Below, in pieces: positions 6,181 to 13,531 of a stretch of DNA of 20,938 nucleotides (the first letter of the stretch is position 1; each line of letters begins with the position of its first letter). A program made the position numbers and the translations under genes. The notes beneath the pieces were generated by a model. That model was given only the letters and a program-made list of their open reading frames with translations. It was not told the origin of the DNA and made no database searches. This DNA comes from Brachyspira sp. CAG:484 (GTDB lineage: Bacteria > Cyanobacteriota > Vampirovibrionia > Gastranaerophilales > Gastranaerophilaceae), in the NCBI GenBank assembly GCA_000431315.1, contig HF989716.1:21082-42019 (forward strand). The letters are read 5' to 3'.

Positions 6181-6996
6181 TTACTTCTCCTTCCCCATTA
6201 AACCGGAAAAGAATTTTTTAACTTTTGCAATTACACCGGTATCTTCTTCCAGATTTAAGAAAGGAACATCTTCGCCGATAATACGTTTTGCAACATTATT
6301 ATATGCCCTGCCTGCAAGAGATTTTTCGTCATTAACAATAGGTTCACCTTTATTAGTTGAAGTAATAATACCTGTATCTTCAGGAATTATACCGATTAGC
6401 TGTGCAGAAAGAATTTCAACAACATCTTCTACACTCATCATATCATTAGATTTAATAAGGTTTGGTCTGACCCTGTTAATTAGAAGTTTATAAGATTTGA
6501 TTTCTTCCTTTGACTCCAGCAAGCCGATAATTCTATCAGCATCGCGGACGGCTGACATTTCCGGAGTAGTGACGACAATTGCTTCAGAAGCACCGGCTAC
6601 AGCATTCTGAAAACCCTGTTCAATCCCGGCAGGACAGTCTACCAGGATAAAATCAAAATCTTTCTTTAATTCTTCACATATATCTTTAAGCTGTTCTTCT
6701 GTAACAGCAGTTTTATCACGTGTCTGCGCGGCAGCTAACAGGCAGAGGTTAGGATTTTTCTTATCTTTTACTAAAGCCTGTTTTAATTTGCAGCGTTCTT
6801 CTACAACATCAACGATAGTGTACACTATTCTGTTTTCAAGACCAAGCAAAAGATCAAGATTTCTCAGACCGAGGTCTGTATCAATCATAACAACCTTTTT
6901 GCCGGCTCTTGCCAAAGCTGTACCTATATTGGCATTTGTAGTTGTTTTTCCGACTCCGCCTTTGCCGGATGTAATAACTATAACTCGACCGCTCAT
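6181..6996 (-). CDS. minD: Septum-site determining ATPase MinD
   Basis: MinD is a ParA/MinD-family ATPase that dimerises on the membrane, recruits MinC and positions the division site. I start it at the ATG at 6996 (271 residues, MSGRVIVITSGKGGVGKTT) because AAAAAGGAGAAACC lies just upstream; an upstream extension to 7059 is unlikely. The deviant Walker A motif is residues 11-18 (GKGGVGKT). Switch I MIDTDLGLRNLD and the FDFILVDCPAGIE segment with its catalytic Asp are present. The C terminus (VIAKVKKFFSGLMG) fits the amphipathic membrane-targeting helix. Gene order minC-minD-minE is the classic arrangement. Confidence 0.96.
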   Translation of the reverse strand: MSGRVIVITSGKGGVGKTTTNANIGTALARAGKKVVMIDTDLGLRNLDLLLGLENRIVYTIVDVVEERCKLKQALVKDKKNPNLCLLAAAQTRDKTAVTEEQLKDICEELKKDFDFILVDCPAGIEQGFQNAVAGASEAIVVTTPEMSAVRDADRIIGLLESKEEIKSYKLLINRVRPNLIKSNDMMSVEDVVEILSAQLIGIIPEDTGIITSTNKGEPIVNDEKSLAGRAYNNVAKRIIGEDVPFLNLEEDTGVIAKVKKFFSGLMGKEK

Positions 6997-7079
6997 GGTT
7001 TCTCCTTTTTTATCTTTTTCGTTTAACGCTGACGTTTCCGGTATAATACAAGCCTGCATAACTTCCTCCCGTCTGCTTT

Positions 7080-7949
7080 CTACGATTCATGTAATCTGTA
7101 AATCATTATATGTTTTTTACTTACTCTGGCTTCTTCCGGAGTAAATGTATCTGATTTTTGTACATAAGGCATATTTCCAGTATCAGGACGCCTTGCAAAA
7201 ATATCACCTATTCTTAATTGTATTGCATTCAGTTTTAATGCTCTGATTCTGGAATACGTATTTCCGTCCGAGCCTGCATGTGCAATCCCGCCGAGAACTC
7301 CCCAAACGGTTATATCACCTTTTGCAACAATTTCAGCCCCAGGATTTACATCGCCGATAACTACAATATTTCCCTCTGAAGTCAGGCTCTGTCCTGAACG
7401 TAGAGTTCTGTGGATATAAAGGGTAGGAAGTTTTTCTGTTTCTTTATTGTTTCTTTTAACTTCTTCGTAATCAACAACATCTTCAACTTCTTCTACAACT
7501 ATTTCTTTTTCGTTATCTGACACTGTAGTTTCTTCGGTATCTTCTTCAGGGTAGCGTTCTTCAAAGTCGCCTTCTCCGAAAATTTTATCCAGAGCAGTTT
7601 CAAGTTCTTCATTAACAGTCTGGTTGTCTTCTGCAGATGCTTCAATATTCAAAGCCGGTACGACATTTTCAATCTTTGACACTTCAATACCCAAATCTTT
7701 GGCAGAGGCTTCAGTATCCGGAGATGAAGTTGAAATAAACTCAATTCTTGACTCCATAGTTTCAATTAAAGCTTTGATACTTATGAGTTCAGAAGAACTT
7801 AAAGCCAGCTCGCCGAGTTTTAAGCAGACGTTTTTATTTTTTGCTTCCGGCATATCAAGTATACGGCTAAGTTCGTATATTATTTCAGAGGTCTTTTTTG
7901 CATTGGCTAAATCAACGATAAAGCCGTTTTCTACATATCCCTTTTCCAT
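7080..7949 (-). CDS. minC: Septum-site inhibitor MinC
   Basis: MinC blocks FtsZ polymerisation where MinD recruits it. The ATG at 7949 (289 residues) is favoured by TAGGAAGGAAAATA directly upstream, over an extension to 7991. Residues 1 to about 95 look like the N-terminal FtsZ-binding domain. Residues about 176-255 are the conserved beta-helix domain that dimerises and binds MinD: HRTLRSGQSLTSEGNIVVIGDVNPGAEI, then GDITVWGVLGGIAHAG. Between them lies a Glu/Asp-rich linker of about 75 residues (100-175), longer than usual, and there is a 35-residue C-terminal extension. A weak promoter may lie at 7983-8011 (TTGCAG, 17 bp, TATGGT); co-transcription with the gene at 8043 is also possible. Confidence 0.93.
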   Translation of the reverse strand: MEKGYVENGFIVDLANAKKTSEIIYELSRILDMPEAKNKNVCLKLGELALSSSELISIKALIETMESRIEFISTSSPDTEASAKDLGIEVSKIENVVPALNIEASAEDNQTVNEELETALDKIFGEGDFEERYPEEDTEETTVSDNEKEIVVEEVEDVVDYEEVKRNNKETEKLPTLYIHRTLRSGQSLTSEGNIVVIGDVNPGAEIVAKGDITVWGVLGGIAHAGSDGNTYSRIRALKLNAIQLRIGDIFARRPDTGNMPYVQKSDTFTPEEARVSKKHIMIYRLHES

Positions 7950-8042
7950 TATTTTCCTTCCTAAAAAATCAGCTATGACATGACCATACACAAAAAAAAT
8001 TTCAACTGCAAGAAATTATTTCAAAATGTAATGTTAATCTTT

Positions 8043-9038
8043 TTAAGCAAAAACTTCAAGACGTTTTCTGTTAAGCCTTGTTTCAAGATCACGTTTTGAA
8101 ATAACACCGTCATTATCTTCATCTATAGGATTGCAGGCGTAATATGCTTCTCCGCGTGTTGTAAGCACATCCCTGCGGGCTCTGCCCGGAAGGAAAGTTA
8201 TAGCATATAAATCACCTGCTGATAATTTGTCAGATGAAGAAAATGAATAGCTTTTTGCCAGTGTTAAATATTTTTCAACCAAATCTAACTGTTCAATACC
8301 TGACATCTGAGCAATTTTTTCTTTTGTCAAATTTAAACCATATACTCTGTTTAAATCAGCTACAGAATAATCTGTAAATTGAATTAACCCTACCGCAGAA
8401 TTACCATTCCAGGCCTGCGGATTAATACCTGATTCAGCCTGCATTAAAGCCATTAAATCCTGCCAGTCGCAATTCAGTTTGTTAGCTACTTCTTTTGTTT
8501 TACTAATAAATTCAGGGCTCAAGTTTTTCTTAATATTGCTCATCTCAGATGCTGTTGCAGTTGATGAAACGGAAGTTGAAGATGAAACTGAAGTTTTTGA
8601 TACTGCTGTACTTGAGGATGAAGCTGCGGACTTGCTTGATGATTTTTCAGATGATACAGCAGGCTTTTTGTTTTTAACAGTTAAAGTATTCATTAAAGAG
8701 GAATATGCATTGCTCCAATCGCTTGAAGCTTTGCTATAAGCTGAACTGTCAAAAGTCACATCCGGCTTTGAATCAATCCGGGCAGAAGTATTATTGGAAT
8801 TGTAATTATAAGAAGGGTAATTGCTATAATTAATCTGCGGCATTGAAAATAATGAAGCAGAAAACATCGGATTAAACATATTCATCATAAAGAAATTTCC
8901 CATAGATGAATTGTATCCGTTTACTGCACCTGCCATAAACGGGTCCATAACCGGCATAAACATACGGTTATAACAGCCGCCGAACATATTGGCGCCGTAA
9001 AAATAATTCATATTAAAATTAAAGCTGAAGCAACTCAT
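8043..9038 (-). CDS. Lytic-transglycosylase-like protein with EF-hand loop, paralogue upstream of minC
   Basis: I start this at the ATG at 9038 (331 residues), which has AGGGAAAGTT just upstream and a suitable promoter at 9063-9091; a TTG start at 9077 would overlap that promoter. Residues 1 to about 82 are very rich in Met, Phe, Asn and Tyr. Residues 83-165 are Ser/Thr-rich and disordered. Residues about 180-290 carry the SLT-like motif DLMALMQAESGINP with candidate catalytic Glu202 and AVGLIQFT. Residues 306-317 form an EF-hand-like loop, DEDNDGVISKRD. Its last 150 residues closely parallel the gene at 4287 (NCxxQDLMA, AESGxNP, GLIQF, SAxEQLDxVEKYL, YAxxFLP). It lies 93 nt upstream of minC on the same strand. 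No signal peptide is evident. Confidence 0.75.
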   Translation of the reverse strand: MSCFSFNFNMNYFYGANMFGGCYNRMFMPVMDPFMAGAVNGYNSSMGNFFMMNMFNPMFSASLFSMPQINYSNYPSYNYNSNNTSARIDSKPDVTFDSSAYSKASSDWSNAYSSLMNTLTVKNKKPAVSSEKSSSKSAASSSSTAVSKTSVSSSTSVSSTATASEMSNIKKNLSPEFISKTKEVANKLNCDWQDLMALMQAESGINPQAWNGNSAVGLIQFTDYSVADLNRVYGLNLTKEKIAQMSGIEQLDLVEKYLTLAKSYSFSSSDKLSAGDLYAITFLPGRARRDVLTTRGEAYYACNPIDEDNDGVISKRDLETRLNRKRLEVFA

Positions 9039-9062
9039 AACTTTCCCTGAATTAATCCCCGT

Positions 9063-9091
9063 TATATATATAAACAAATTTTTGATTACAA
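9063..9091 (-). promoter_or_regulatory. Probable promoter of the EF-hand transglycosylase-like gene
   Basis: On the minus strand TTGTAA (9091-9086), 17-bp spacer, TATATA (9068-9063), each matching 4/6 consensus bases. Expected transcription start is near 9056, leaving a leader of about 18 nt before the ATG at 9038. Confidence 0.5.
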
Positions 9092-9170
9092 AATTGACAA
9101 AATTTATACCATGTTGTAAAAAAATATTAACAATTACTTATATTAACTTATGTAAAAATTTATTTTTATT

Positions 9171-9184
9171 GTATTATTTAATAC
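9171..9184. promoter_or_regulatory. Inverted repeat GTATTA-TT-TAATAC before the Nudix regulator
   Basis: A perfect 6-bp inverted repeat with a 2-bp centre, 17 bp upstream of the ATG at 9202 and overlapping a likely -10 region (TATTAT or TTTAAT). This position is typical of an autoregulatory operator, and the gene it precedes encodes a probable DNA-binding protein. Whether that protein binds here is inference. Confidence 0.4.
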
Positions 9185-9201
9185 AGGGTAAGAGATTAAT
9201 T

Positions 9202-9888
9202 ATGTTTAATGAGACGAAAACACACGAAATTACAGTCGACGTTGTTATTTTAACGATAATAAACAACGCAATTCAGGTACTGCTGGTAAAAAGATTAAAT
9301 GAACCTTTTAAAGACAAATGGGCAATTCCGGGCGGTTACGTCAGATTATCCGAAAACCTTGATCAGGCGGCTTTAAGAGTTTTAAAAGAACGCACAAATG
9401 TTGATAACATCTATCTGGAGCAGTTGTACACATTCGGAGATCCGCTCCGCCACCCTAATTCAAGGGTTATAACCTGTGCTTACTTTGCACTGGTTAGAGC
9501 TGAGGATATAAAAATTATTTCATCTCCGGAACTCGGCTGGCACAAAGTTTCAGACCTCCCGCCTCTGGCATTTGACCACAAAGAAATTATACAGTACTCA
9601 TTAAAAAGAACCCGGGAAAGATTAGAAATTTGTCCGGTTGCATATCAGCTTTTGAATGAAAAATTCACTCTGACAGAGATGCAAAAATCTTATGAATTAA
9701 TCATGGACAAAAAATTAGATAAACGTAACTTCAGGAAAAAAGCTCTTGCTACAGACGGCCTTATAGAGCTTGATGAATATACGAAATCTTCTTCTAAACG
9801 CCCTGCGAGATTATATACTTTTGAAAGTATCAAACTTGATTCAAAACGGGCTCATTTCATTTCTAACAAAAAAAAGGAGAAAAAATAA
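9202..9888 (+). CDS. nrtR: NrtR-type transcriptional regulator (Nudix domain plus winged helix)
   Basis: NrtR proteins sense ADP-ribose-type ligands through a Nudix domain and control NAD metabolism genes with a C-terminal winged helix. I start at the ATG at 9202 (228 residues, MFNETKTHEITVDVVIL); the upstream extension is lysine/leucine-rich and non-homologous. Nudix features are IPGGYV and the box beginning GYVRLSE, but the catalytic REUxEExGU reads RVLKERTNV here. Two of its glutamates are lost, so hydrolase activity is doubtful, as in known regulatory members. The last 80 residues (FTLTEMQKSYELIMDKKLDK, GLIELDE, RPARLYTF) fit the winged helix. It heads a cluster with secG; no NAD gene is adjacent, so the regulated pathway is not shown. 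Confidence 0.8.
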   Translation: MFNETKTHEITVDVVILTIINNAIQVLLVKRLNEPFKDKWAIPGGYVRLSENLDQAALRVLKERTNVDNIYLEQLYTFGDPLRHPNSRVITCAYFALVRAEDIKIISSPELGWHKVSDLPPLAFDHKEIIQYSLKRTRERLEICPVAYQLLNEKFTLTEMQKSYELIMDKKLDKRNFRKKALATDGLIELDEYTKSSSKRPARLYTFESIKLDSKRAHFISNKKKEKK

Positions 9889-9891
9889 AAT

Positions 9892-10116
9892 ATGTTAACA
9901 TTTCTATGGACAATACAGATTATAACCGCAGTTTTACTTGTAATATTAATTCTGCTTCATTCGCCAAAAGGTGACGGAATCGCAGGGATTGGCGGAGCAT
10001 CACAAATTTTCAGCTCACAAAAAAGCGCTGAAAAAGGGCTTAATAAAGTTACCGGTATTATTGCTGCAATATTTTTAGTATGCACATTCCTTATCGGATT
10101 TGGTATTGTTAAATAA
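9892..10116 (+). CDS. secG: Protein translocase subunit SecG
   Basis: SecG is the small accessory subunit of the SecYEG channel and aids SecA-driven export. The 74-residue protein has the family layout: a first membrane helix at residues about 3-22, the conserved loop HSPKGDGIAGIGGASQIFSS (23-42), and a second helix at about 53-72. The AAGGAG ribosome binding site lies in the last codons of the preceding regulator gene, whose stop is 3 nt before this ATG, so both are on one transcript. Confidence 0.93.
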   Translation: MLTFLWTIQIITAVLLVILILLHSPKGDGIAGIGGASQIFSSQKSAEKGLNKVTGIIAAIFLVCTFLIGFGIVK

Positions 10117-10130
10117 GAAAGAAGTTCTCA

Positions 10131-10868
10131 GTGGAAATATTTTCCCGTAATACCCTTTTTTGGGGAGAAGCCAACCAAAGAAATCTTCAGTCAAAACACG
10201 TAGCAGTCTTCGGACTTGGCGGCGTCGGGGGATTTTGTGCGGAAGCCCTGGCAAGAGCAGGTATTGGAGCTTTGACAATTGTAGATTTTGACAAAGTTTC
10301 TGCATCAAATATTAACCGTCAGCTTGTTGCACTTCACTCAACAGTAGGTCAGAGTAAGGCTAAGCTGTTTGAGGCAAGGCTAAAAGATATTAATCCGCAA
10401 ATAAAACTTAATATCACAGATGACTTTTATACAGATGAAGATATTGAAAATATAGATTTTGCTGCAGATGCTATAGATACAATGCGCTCAAAAATATCAC
10501 TGCTGGAAAACTGTATAAAAAAAGATATACCTGTAATAAGTTCAATGGGCGCCGGCAACAGGATAGATCCTTCCCAATTATATATCTGTGATATTTCGGA
10601 AATTGAAAATAAAAATGCACCGTTTGTATCAAATATAATATATCAGCTTAAGAAAAGAGGGATTACATCCGGAATAACAGTTGTAGCTAGCAGGGAAAAA
10701 CCATTTTCACTCGAAAAGATTTCAGAAGACGAAAGAATTGTAACAAAAAGCGGGGAAAAAATAGAATTTGTAAAAATTATACCGGCATCAACCCCTTTTG
10801 TTGCAAGCTGCGCAGGAATTTTTATGGCATCGTACATAACACGTCAATTTATAACAGCCGGGGGTTAA
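10131..10868 (+). CDS. tcdA: tRNA threonylcarbamoyladenosine dehydratase (E1-like)
   Basis: TcdA (CsdL/YgdL) is an E1/ThiF-fold enzyme that uses ATP to cyclise t6A at position 37 of ANN-decoding tRNAs into ct6A. The 245-residue protein begins with the subfamily-typical SRNTLFWGEANQRNLQ, followed by the nucleotide-binding loop FGLGGVGG (27-34), VDFDKVSASNINRQL with the acidic ATP/Mg contacts (51-65) and the adenylation-site region AIDTMRSKISLL. Length is slightly shorter than E. coli TcdA. The start is GTG at 10131 with AAGAAAGAAG upstream, a modest site. It lies 14 nt after secG and 1 nt before the dehydrogenase gene. Related MoeB/ThiF proteins are less likely because of the N-terminal signature. 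Confidence 0.85.
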   Translation: MEIFSRNTLFWGEANQRNLQSKHVAVFGLGGVGGFCAEALARAGIGALTIVDFDKVSASNINRQLVALHSTVGQSKAKLFEARLKDINPQIKLNITDDFYTDEDIENIDFAADAIDTMRSKISLLENCIKKDIPVISSMGAGNRIDPSQLYICDISEIENKNAPFVSNIIYQLKKRGITSGITVVASREKPFSLEKISEDERIVTKSGEKIEFVKIIPASTPFVASCAGIFMASYITRQFITAGG

Positions 10869-10869
10869 C

Positions 10870-11598
10870 ATGATAAAAAAAGATGTTAAAGTTAATATTC
10901 TGGTGACCGGAGCATCAAAAGGAATTGGAAGAGCTATTGCTTTAAATTTGCTAAAGAGTGCAAATGTTTATGTAACCGGCAGAAATGAAGAAGCATTGAA
11001 ATCAATTAAGGCTAAAGGTTATATCGCAGGCGATATTACAAAAGAAACAGACGTAAACGCCATTGCAAAGTTTATTCAGGAAAAAGAGATTGATGTTCTT
11101 ATAAATAATGCAGGAGAATACATTTATAAAGATATTGATAAAATAAATTACTATGAAGTTGTTAAATTGTTTTCAGTTAACCTTCTTTCGCCAATTCTTT
11201 TAATATCTAAAGCTGTACCGCATATGAAAGAAAAACGTTGGGGAAGAATTATAAACATAGGCTCAATTTCAGGCGTTATGGGAGAAGCTCATGCCAGCTT
11301 GTATTCGTCGTCCAAAGCAGGTCTTTTAGGATTGACAAAAGCATTGGCGCTGGAGCTGGCAGAATATAATATTACTGTTAATACTATAAACCCCGGCTGG
11401 GTTGATACTGATTTAGGCAACGAGTCTGTAGAAGAAAGTGAGTTTTCAAAAGAAGAGTTAATCGAATGTATTCCCCAAAGACGTTTTGTAAAACCTGAAG
11501 AAGTTGCCGGACTTTGTAAATACCTTATCTCTGAAGAAGCAAAAGGCATAACCGGACAGGGAATAAACCTCTGTGCCGGCTTAAGTGTGGGTATCTAA
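10870..11598 (+). CDS. Short-chain dehydrogenase/reductase, FabG-like
   Basis: A classical SDR of 242 residues using NAD(P)H. The cofactor loop TGASKGIG is at residues 13-20, NNAG at 79-82, and the catalytic Ser132, Tyr145 and Lys149 are all present with FabG-like spacing (GSISG, then YSSSK). INPGWVDTDL and the C-terminal GITGQGINLCAG are family-typical. It could be 3-oxoacyl-ACP reductase (FabG) or another SDR; no acyl-carrier or other fatty-acid gene is adjacent, so I leave the symbol empty. The ATG follows the tcdA stop by one base, indicating coupling, and a strong terminator closes the cluster 20 nt downstream. Confidence 0.88.
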   Translation: MIKKDVKVNILVTGASKGIGRAIALNLLKSANVYVTGRNEEALKSIKAKGYIAGDITKETDVNAIAKFIQEKEIDVLINNAGEYIYKDIDKINYYEVVKLFSVNLLSPILLISKAVPHMKEKRWGRIINIGSISGVMGEAHASLYSSSKAGLLGLTKALALELAEYNITVNTINPGWVDTDLGNESVEESEFSKEELIECIPQRRFVKPEEVAGLCKYLISEEAKGITGQGINLCAGLSVGI

Positions 11599-11617
11599 TT
11601 ATAAAAGTCTATAAAAT

Positions 11618-11645
11618 AAAAAACGGGATAAATTCCCGTTTTTTA
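11618..11645. terminator. Bidirectional intrinsic terminator
   Basis: Arms AAAAAACGGGA (11618-11628) and TCCCGTTTTTT (11634-11644) around a 5-nt loop. A-rich on one side and T-rich on the other, it can end both the plus-strand nrtR-secG-tcdA-SDR cluster and the minus-strand gene at 11646. Confidence 0.9.
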
Positions 11646-12026
11646 TTATGATTTAGTAGCTTTTTTATATTTTTCTAAAACATAATTACTTGGAACTGAC
11701 ATAAGCTTTTTAGCTAAATCTTCATCTTTGTAACCTCTTGTTGATAAATATAAAAACTGTTTCTTATTTTTTCCGTTTTGAAATTTATCAACTAATTTTC
11801 TTAATATTCCAATTGGTTTAACATCGCTAATAATCAGTGCAGGGTGTGCCTTCTGAGTGTTTCTTGAACTTGCTAACACAGTATAGTTTACATCAGCATT
11901 ATAATTTTTACCAAACCTTTGCAACGCTTTTGATTCTTTTACAGCAGTTTGAATAACAGCCGGCATATCACTGCCTGGAACTCTAATAGCTTGAAATGAT
12001 GGGGATTGTTGTACTTTTGTAATCAT
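11646..12026 (-). CDS. Uncharacterised small protein
   Basis: I do not recognise this 126-residue protein. It is basic, soluble-looking and lacks a signal peptide or membrane segment. It starts MITKVQQSPSFQAIRVPGSD, has a central strand-rich part (VNYTVLASSR, HPALIISDVKPIG) and a lysine-rich C-terminal half. A strong ribosome binding site, TTAGAAAGGACAAAA, precedes the ATG at 12026, so it is very likely translated. It lies 22 nt downstream of the glycosyltransferase gene on the same strand and probably shares its transcript. No function is proposed. Confidence 0.7.
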   Translation of the reverse strand: MITKVQQSPSFQAIRVPGSDMPAVIQTAVKESKALQRFGKNYNADVNYTVLASSRNTQKAHPALIISDVKPIGILRKLVDKFQNGKNKKQFLYLSTRGYKDEDLAKKLMSVPSNYVLEKYKKATKS

Positions 12027-12048
12027 TTTTGTCCTTTCTAATGTATAT

Positions 12049-13038
12049 TTAACTAATTAAACCGGCAACATCTTCCGCGGTAATCCTTAAGCAATCAAGG
12101 CTCTCGCAGGTAGTTTGCCTGTGTTCCCAAAGACATGGTTTAACGGGGCAATTATCTTTGGCTTTTACAGCTATAACATTTTCAGACTGTGGAATTAATT
12201 TTTTGTCATCTGTAGGTCCGAAAATCACATAAGTCTTAGTTTTTAAAGCAACGGCAACATGCAAAGGTGCAGAATCGGAACAAATAAACTGTTCTGCCTT
12301 TGCAATCAGTTCACCCAGCTCTTTCAAACTTTTTGTTTTTCCGAAAAAGTCATCGAAATTTTTATTTTTTACAGAAGCCCTGATAGTTTCAATACATTCT
12401 TTATCATCAGGACCTCCTGCCAGAATAACATGTTTACCCTTTTCTAATAATAAATCAATAATTTCAGCCCAGGTTTTTGCGCCTATAGTTTTAATCATTC
12501 CTTTCTGCACACTCATTTTACTTACACCGGGATGAATAAGAACAGAATTAGGAATTTTCTCTACCGGCTGGACATTTATTTCCGGCAAGGCTGTCTTGTG
12601 ATTTGTAACCGGTTTAACTAAATCATGATACATATCACAGGCATATTGATTTTTGTTCAGACTAACAGCTTTAGTCAAAAGTTTTTCACTCAAAACTCCG
12701 GTATAATAACCGTACCTTTTTTTTATACCGGTCAGCCATAGTAAAATACTTATTAATTTATTTCCTCCGGACGAAATAACCATATCAAAATGACCGGCTC
12801 TTGCTTTAAAAATAAGCTTCAGCAATTCCAAATATTTGCTTTTGCCTTTAACATCCACAAGAATTAAGTCATTTATAACATCTGTCAAATCCTTAACACT
12901 CTTGCTTCGAGGCTCTAGTGCAAGGGTAATCTCTGCCTGCGGGAATTCTTTTTTTAAAGAAATTAAAGATGGCAAAAAGAAAATCTCATCACCTATCCCG
13001 CCAAAATTTATTACAAGTATTTTATTAATGTTATCCAT
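12049..13038 (-). CDS. Glycosyltransferase family 9 protein (heptosyltransferase-like)
   Basis: GT9 enzymes transfer heptose or similar sugars from nucleotide-activated donors onto lipopolysaccharide core or other surface glycans, acting on the cytoplasmic side of the membrane. The 329-residue product shows the GT-B layout: N-terminal LVINFGGIGDEIFFLPSL (residues 8-25), a middle VLIHPG (166-171), AGGPDDKE (207-214), and the donor-site signature CSDSAPLHVA (253-262) followed by FGPTD (273-277). Four cysteines near the C terminus (297, 302, 311, 316; CPVKPC and CESLDC) are common in GT9 enzymes. The start at 13038 has AAAGGAC upstream. WaaF, WaaC or WaaQ type cannot be told apart. An outer membrane or similar glycan envelope is implied. 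Confidence 0.88.
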   Translation of the reverse strand: MDNINKILVINFGGIGDEIFFLPSLISLKKEFPQAEITLALEPRSKSVKDLTDVINDLILVDVKGKSKYLELLKLIFKARAGHFDMVISSGGNKLISILLWLTGIKKRYGYYTGVLSEKLLTKAVSLNKNQYACDMYHDLVKPVTNHKTALPEINVQPVEKIPNSVLIHPGVSKMSVQKGMIKTIGAKTWAEIIDLLLEKGKHVILAGGPDDKECIETIRASVKNKNFDDFFGKTKSLKELGELIAKAEQFICSDSAPLHVAVALKTKTYVIFGPTDDKKLIPQSENVIAVKAKDNCPVKPCLWEHRQTTCESLDCLRITAEDVAGLIS

Positions 13039-13087
13039 GTCCTTTATAATTCTAGCAAAAAAATAAATTATATGTTTTAATTATTGT

Positions 13088-13510
13088 ATGAAAGTTACAT
13101 TTGGACAAACTCTTGATAATGTGCCGCCTACAAAACTTAGCTACTTGCTGGGAAGCTATCTGCAAGTTCCCAAAATGACAAATGAGCAGGTAAAAAAAGC
13201 TAATCAGGAAAGGAAGCTGCCGGATGAATTCTATATACATGCCTATGTTCCAAATAGTGCAAGAGGAAATTCACAAAGAACAATTACCATTACAAAAGGG
13301 ATGCCAAAAATGCATTATGGTCAGGAATTTATAACCCAATTTCTTCCAAAAGGTCTTGTTGTTGAAAATATAGGTAATAGAACTTATTTGAAAGAAGAAG
13401 GAGTTAGTATTAAAGAACAAAACTACAAATATTTGACAATACTAGGTTTGTTGGGGGCTGGTGCCTTAGGGATGTATTGTGCCAAAAAAGGCATTGATGT
13501 ATTTATTTAA
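13088..13510 (+). CDS. Uncharacterised protein with C-terminal membrane helix
   Basis: Not recognised. The 140-residue protein starts MKVTFGQTLDNVPPTKLSYLLGSY, has a basic, polar body with ITKGMPKMHYGQEF and ends in one hydrophobic segment (about residues 113-131, ILGLLGAGALGMYCA) before a short KKGIDVFI tail. It may therefore be tail-anchored. No clear Shine-Dalgarno site precedes the ATG at 13088, and only 49 nt separate it from the divergent glycosyltransferase gene. Its stop is 21 nt before comM, so the two may be co-transcribed. Coherent composition and length argue it is real, but evidence is moderate. Confidence 0.6.
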   Translation: MKVTFGQTLDNVPPTKLSYLLGSYLQVPKMTNEQVKKANQERKLPDEFYIHAYVPNSARGNSQRTITITKGMPKMHYGQEFITQFLPKGLVVENIGNRTYLKEEGVSIKEQNYKYLTILGLLGAGALGMYCAKKGIDVFI

Positions 13511-13531
13511 TTTTTGTTGTAAACTTGAGAT

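Noticed and set aside
9082..9201. Forty-residue N-terminal extension of the Nudix regulator
   Set aside because: It is low-complexity from AT-rich promoter DNA and the family-like sequence starts at the ATG at 9202.
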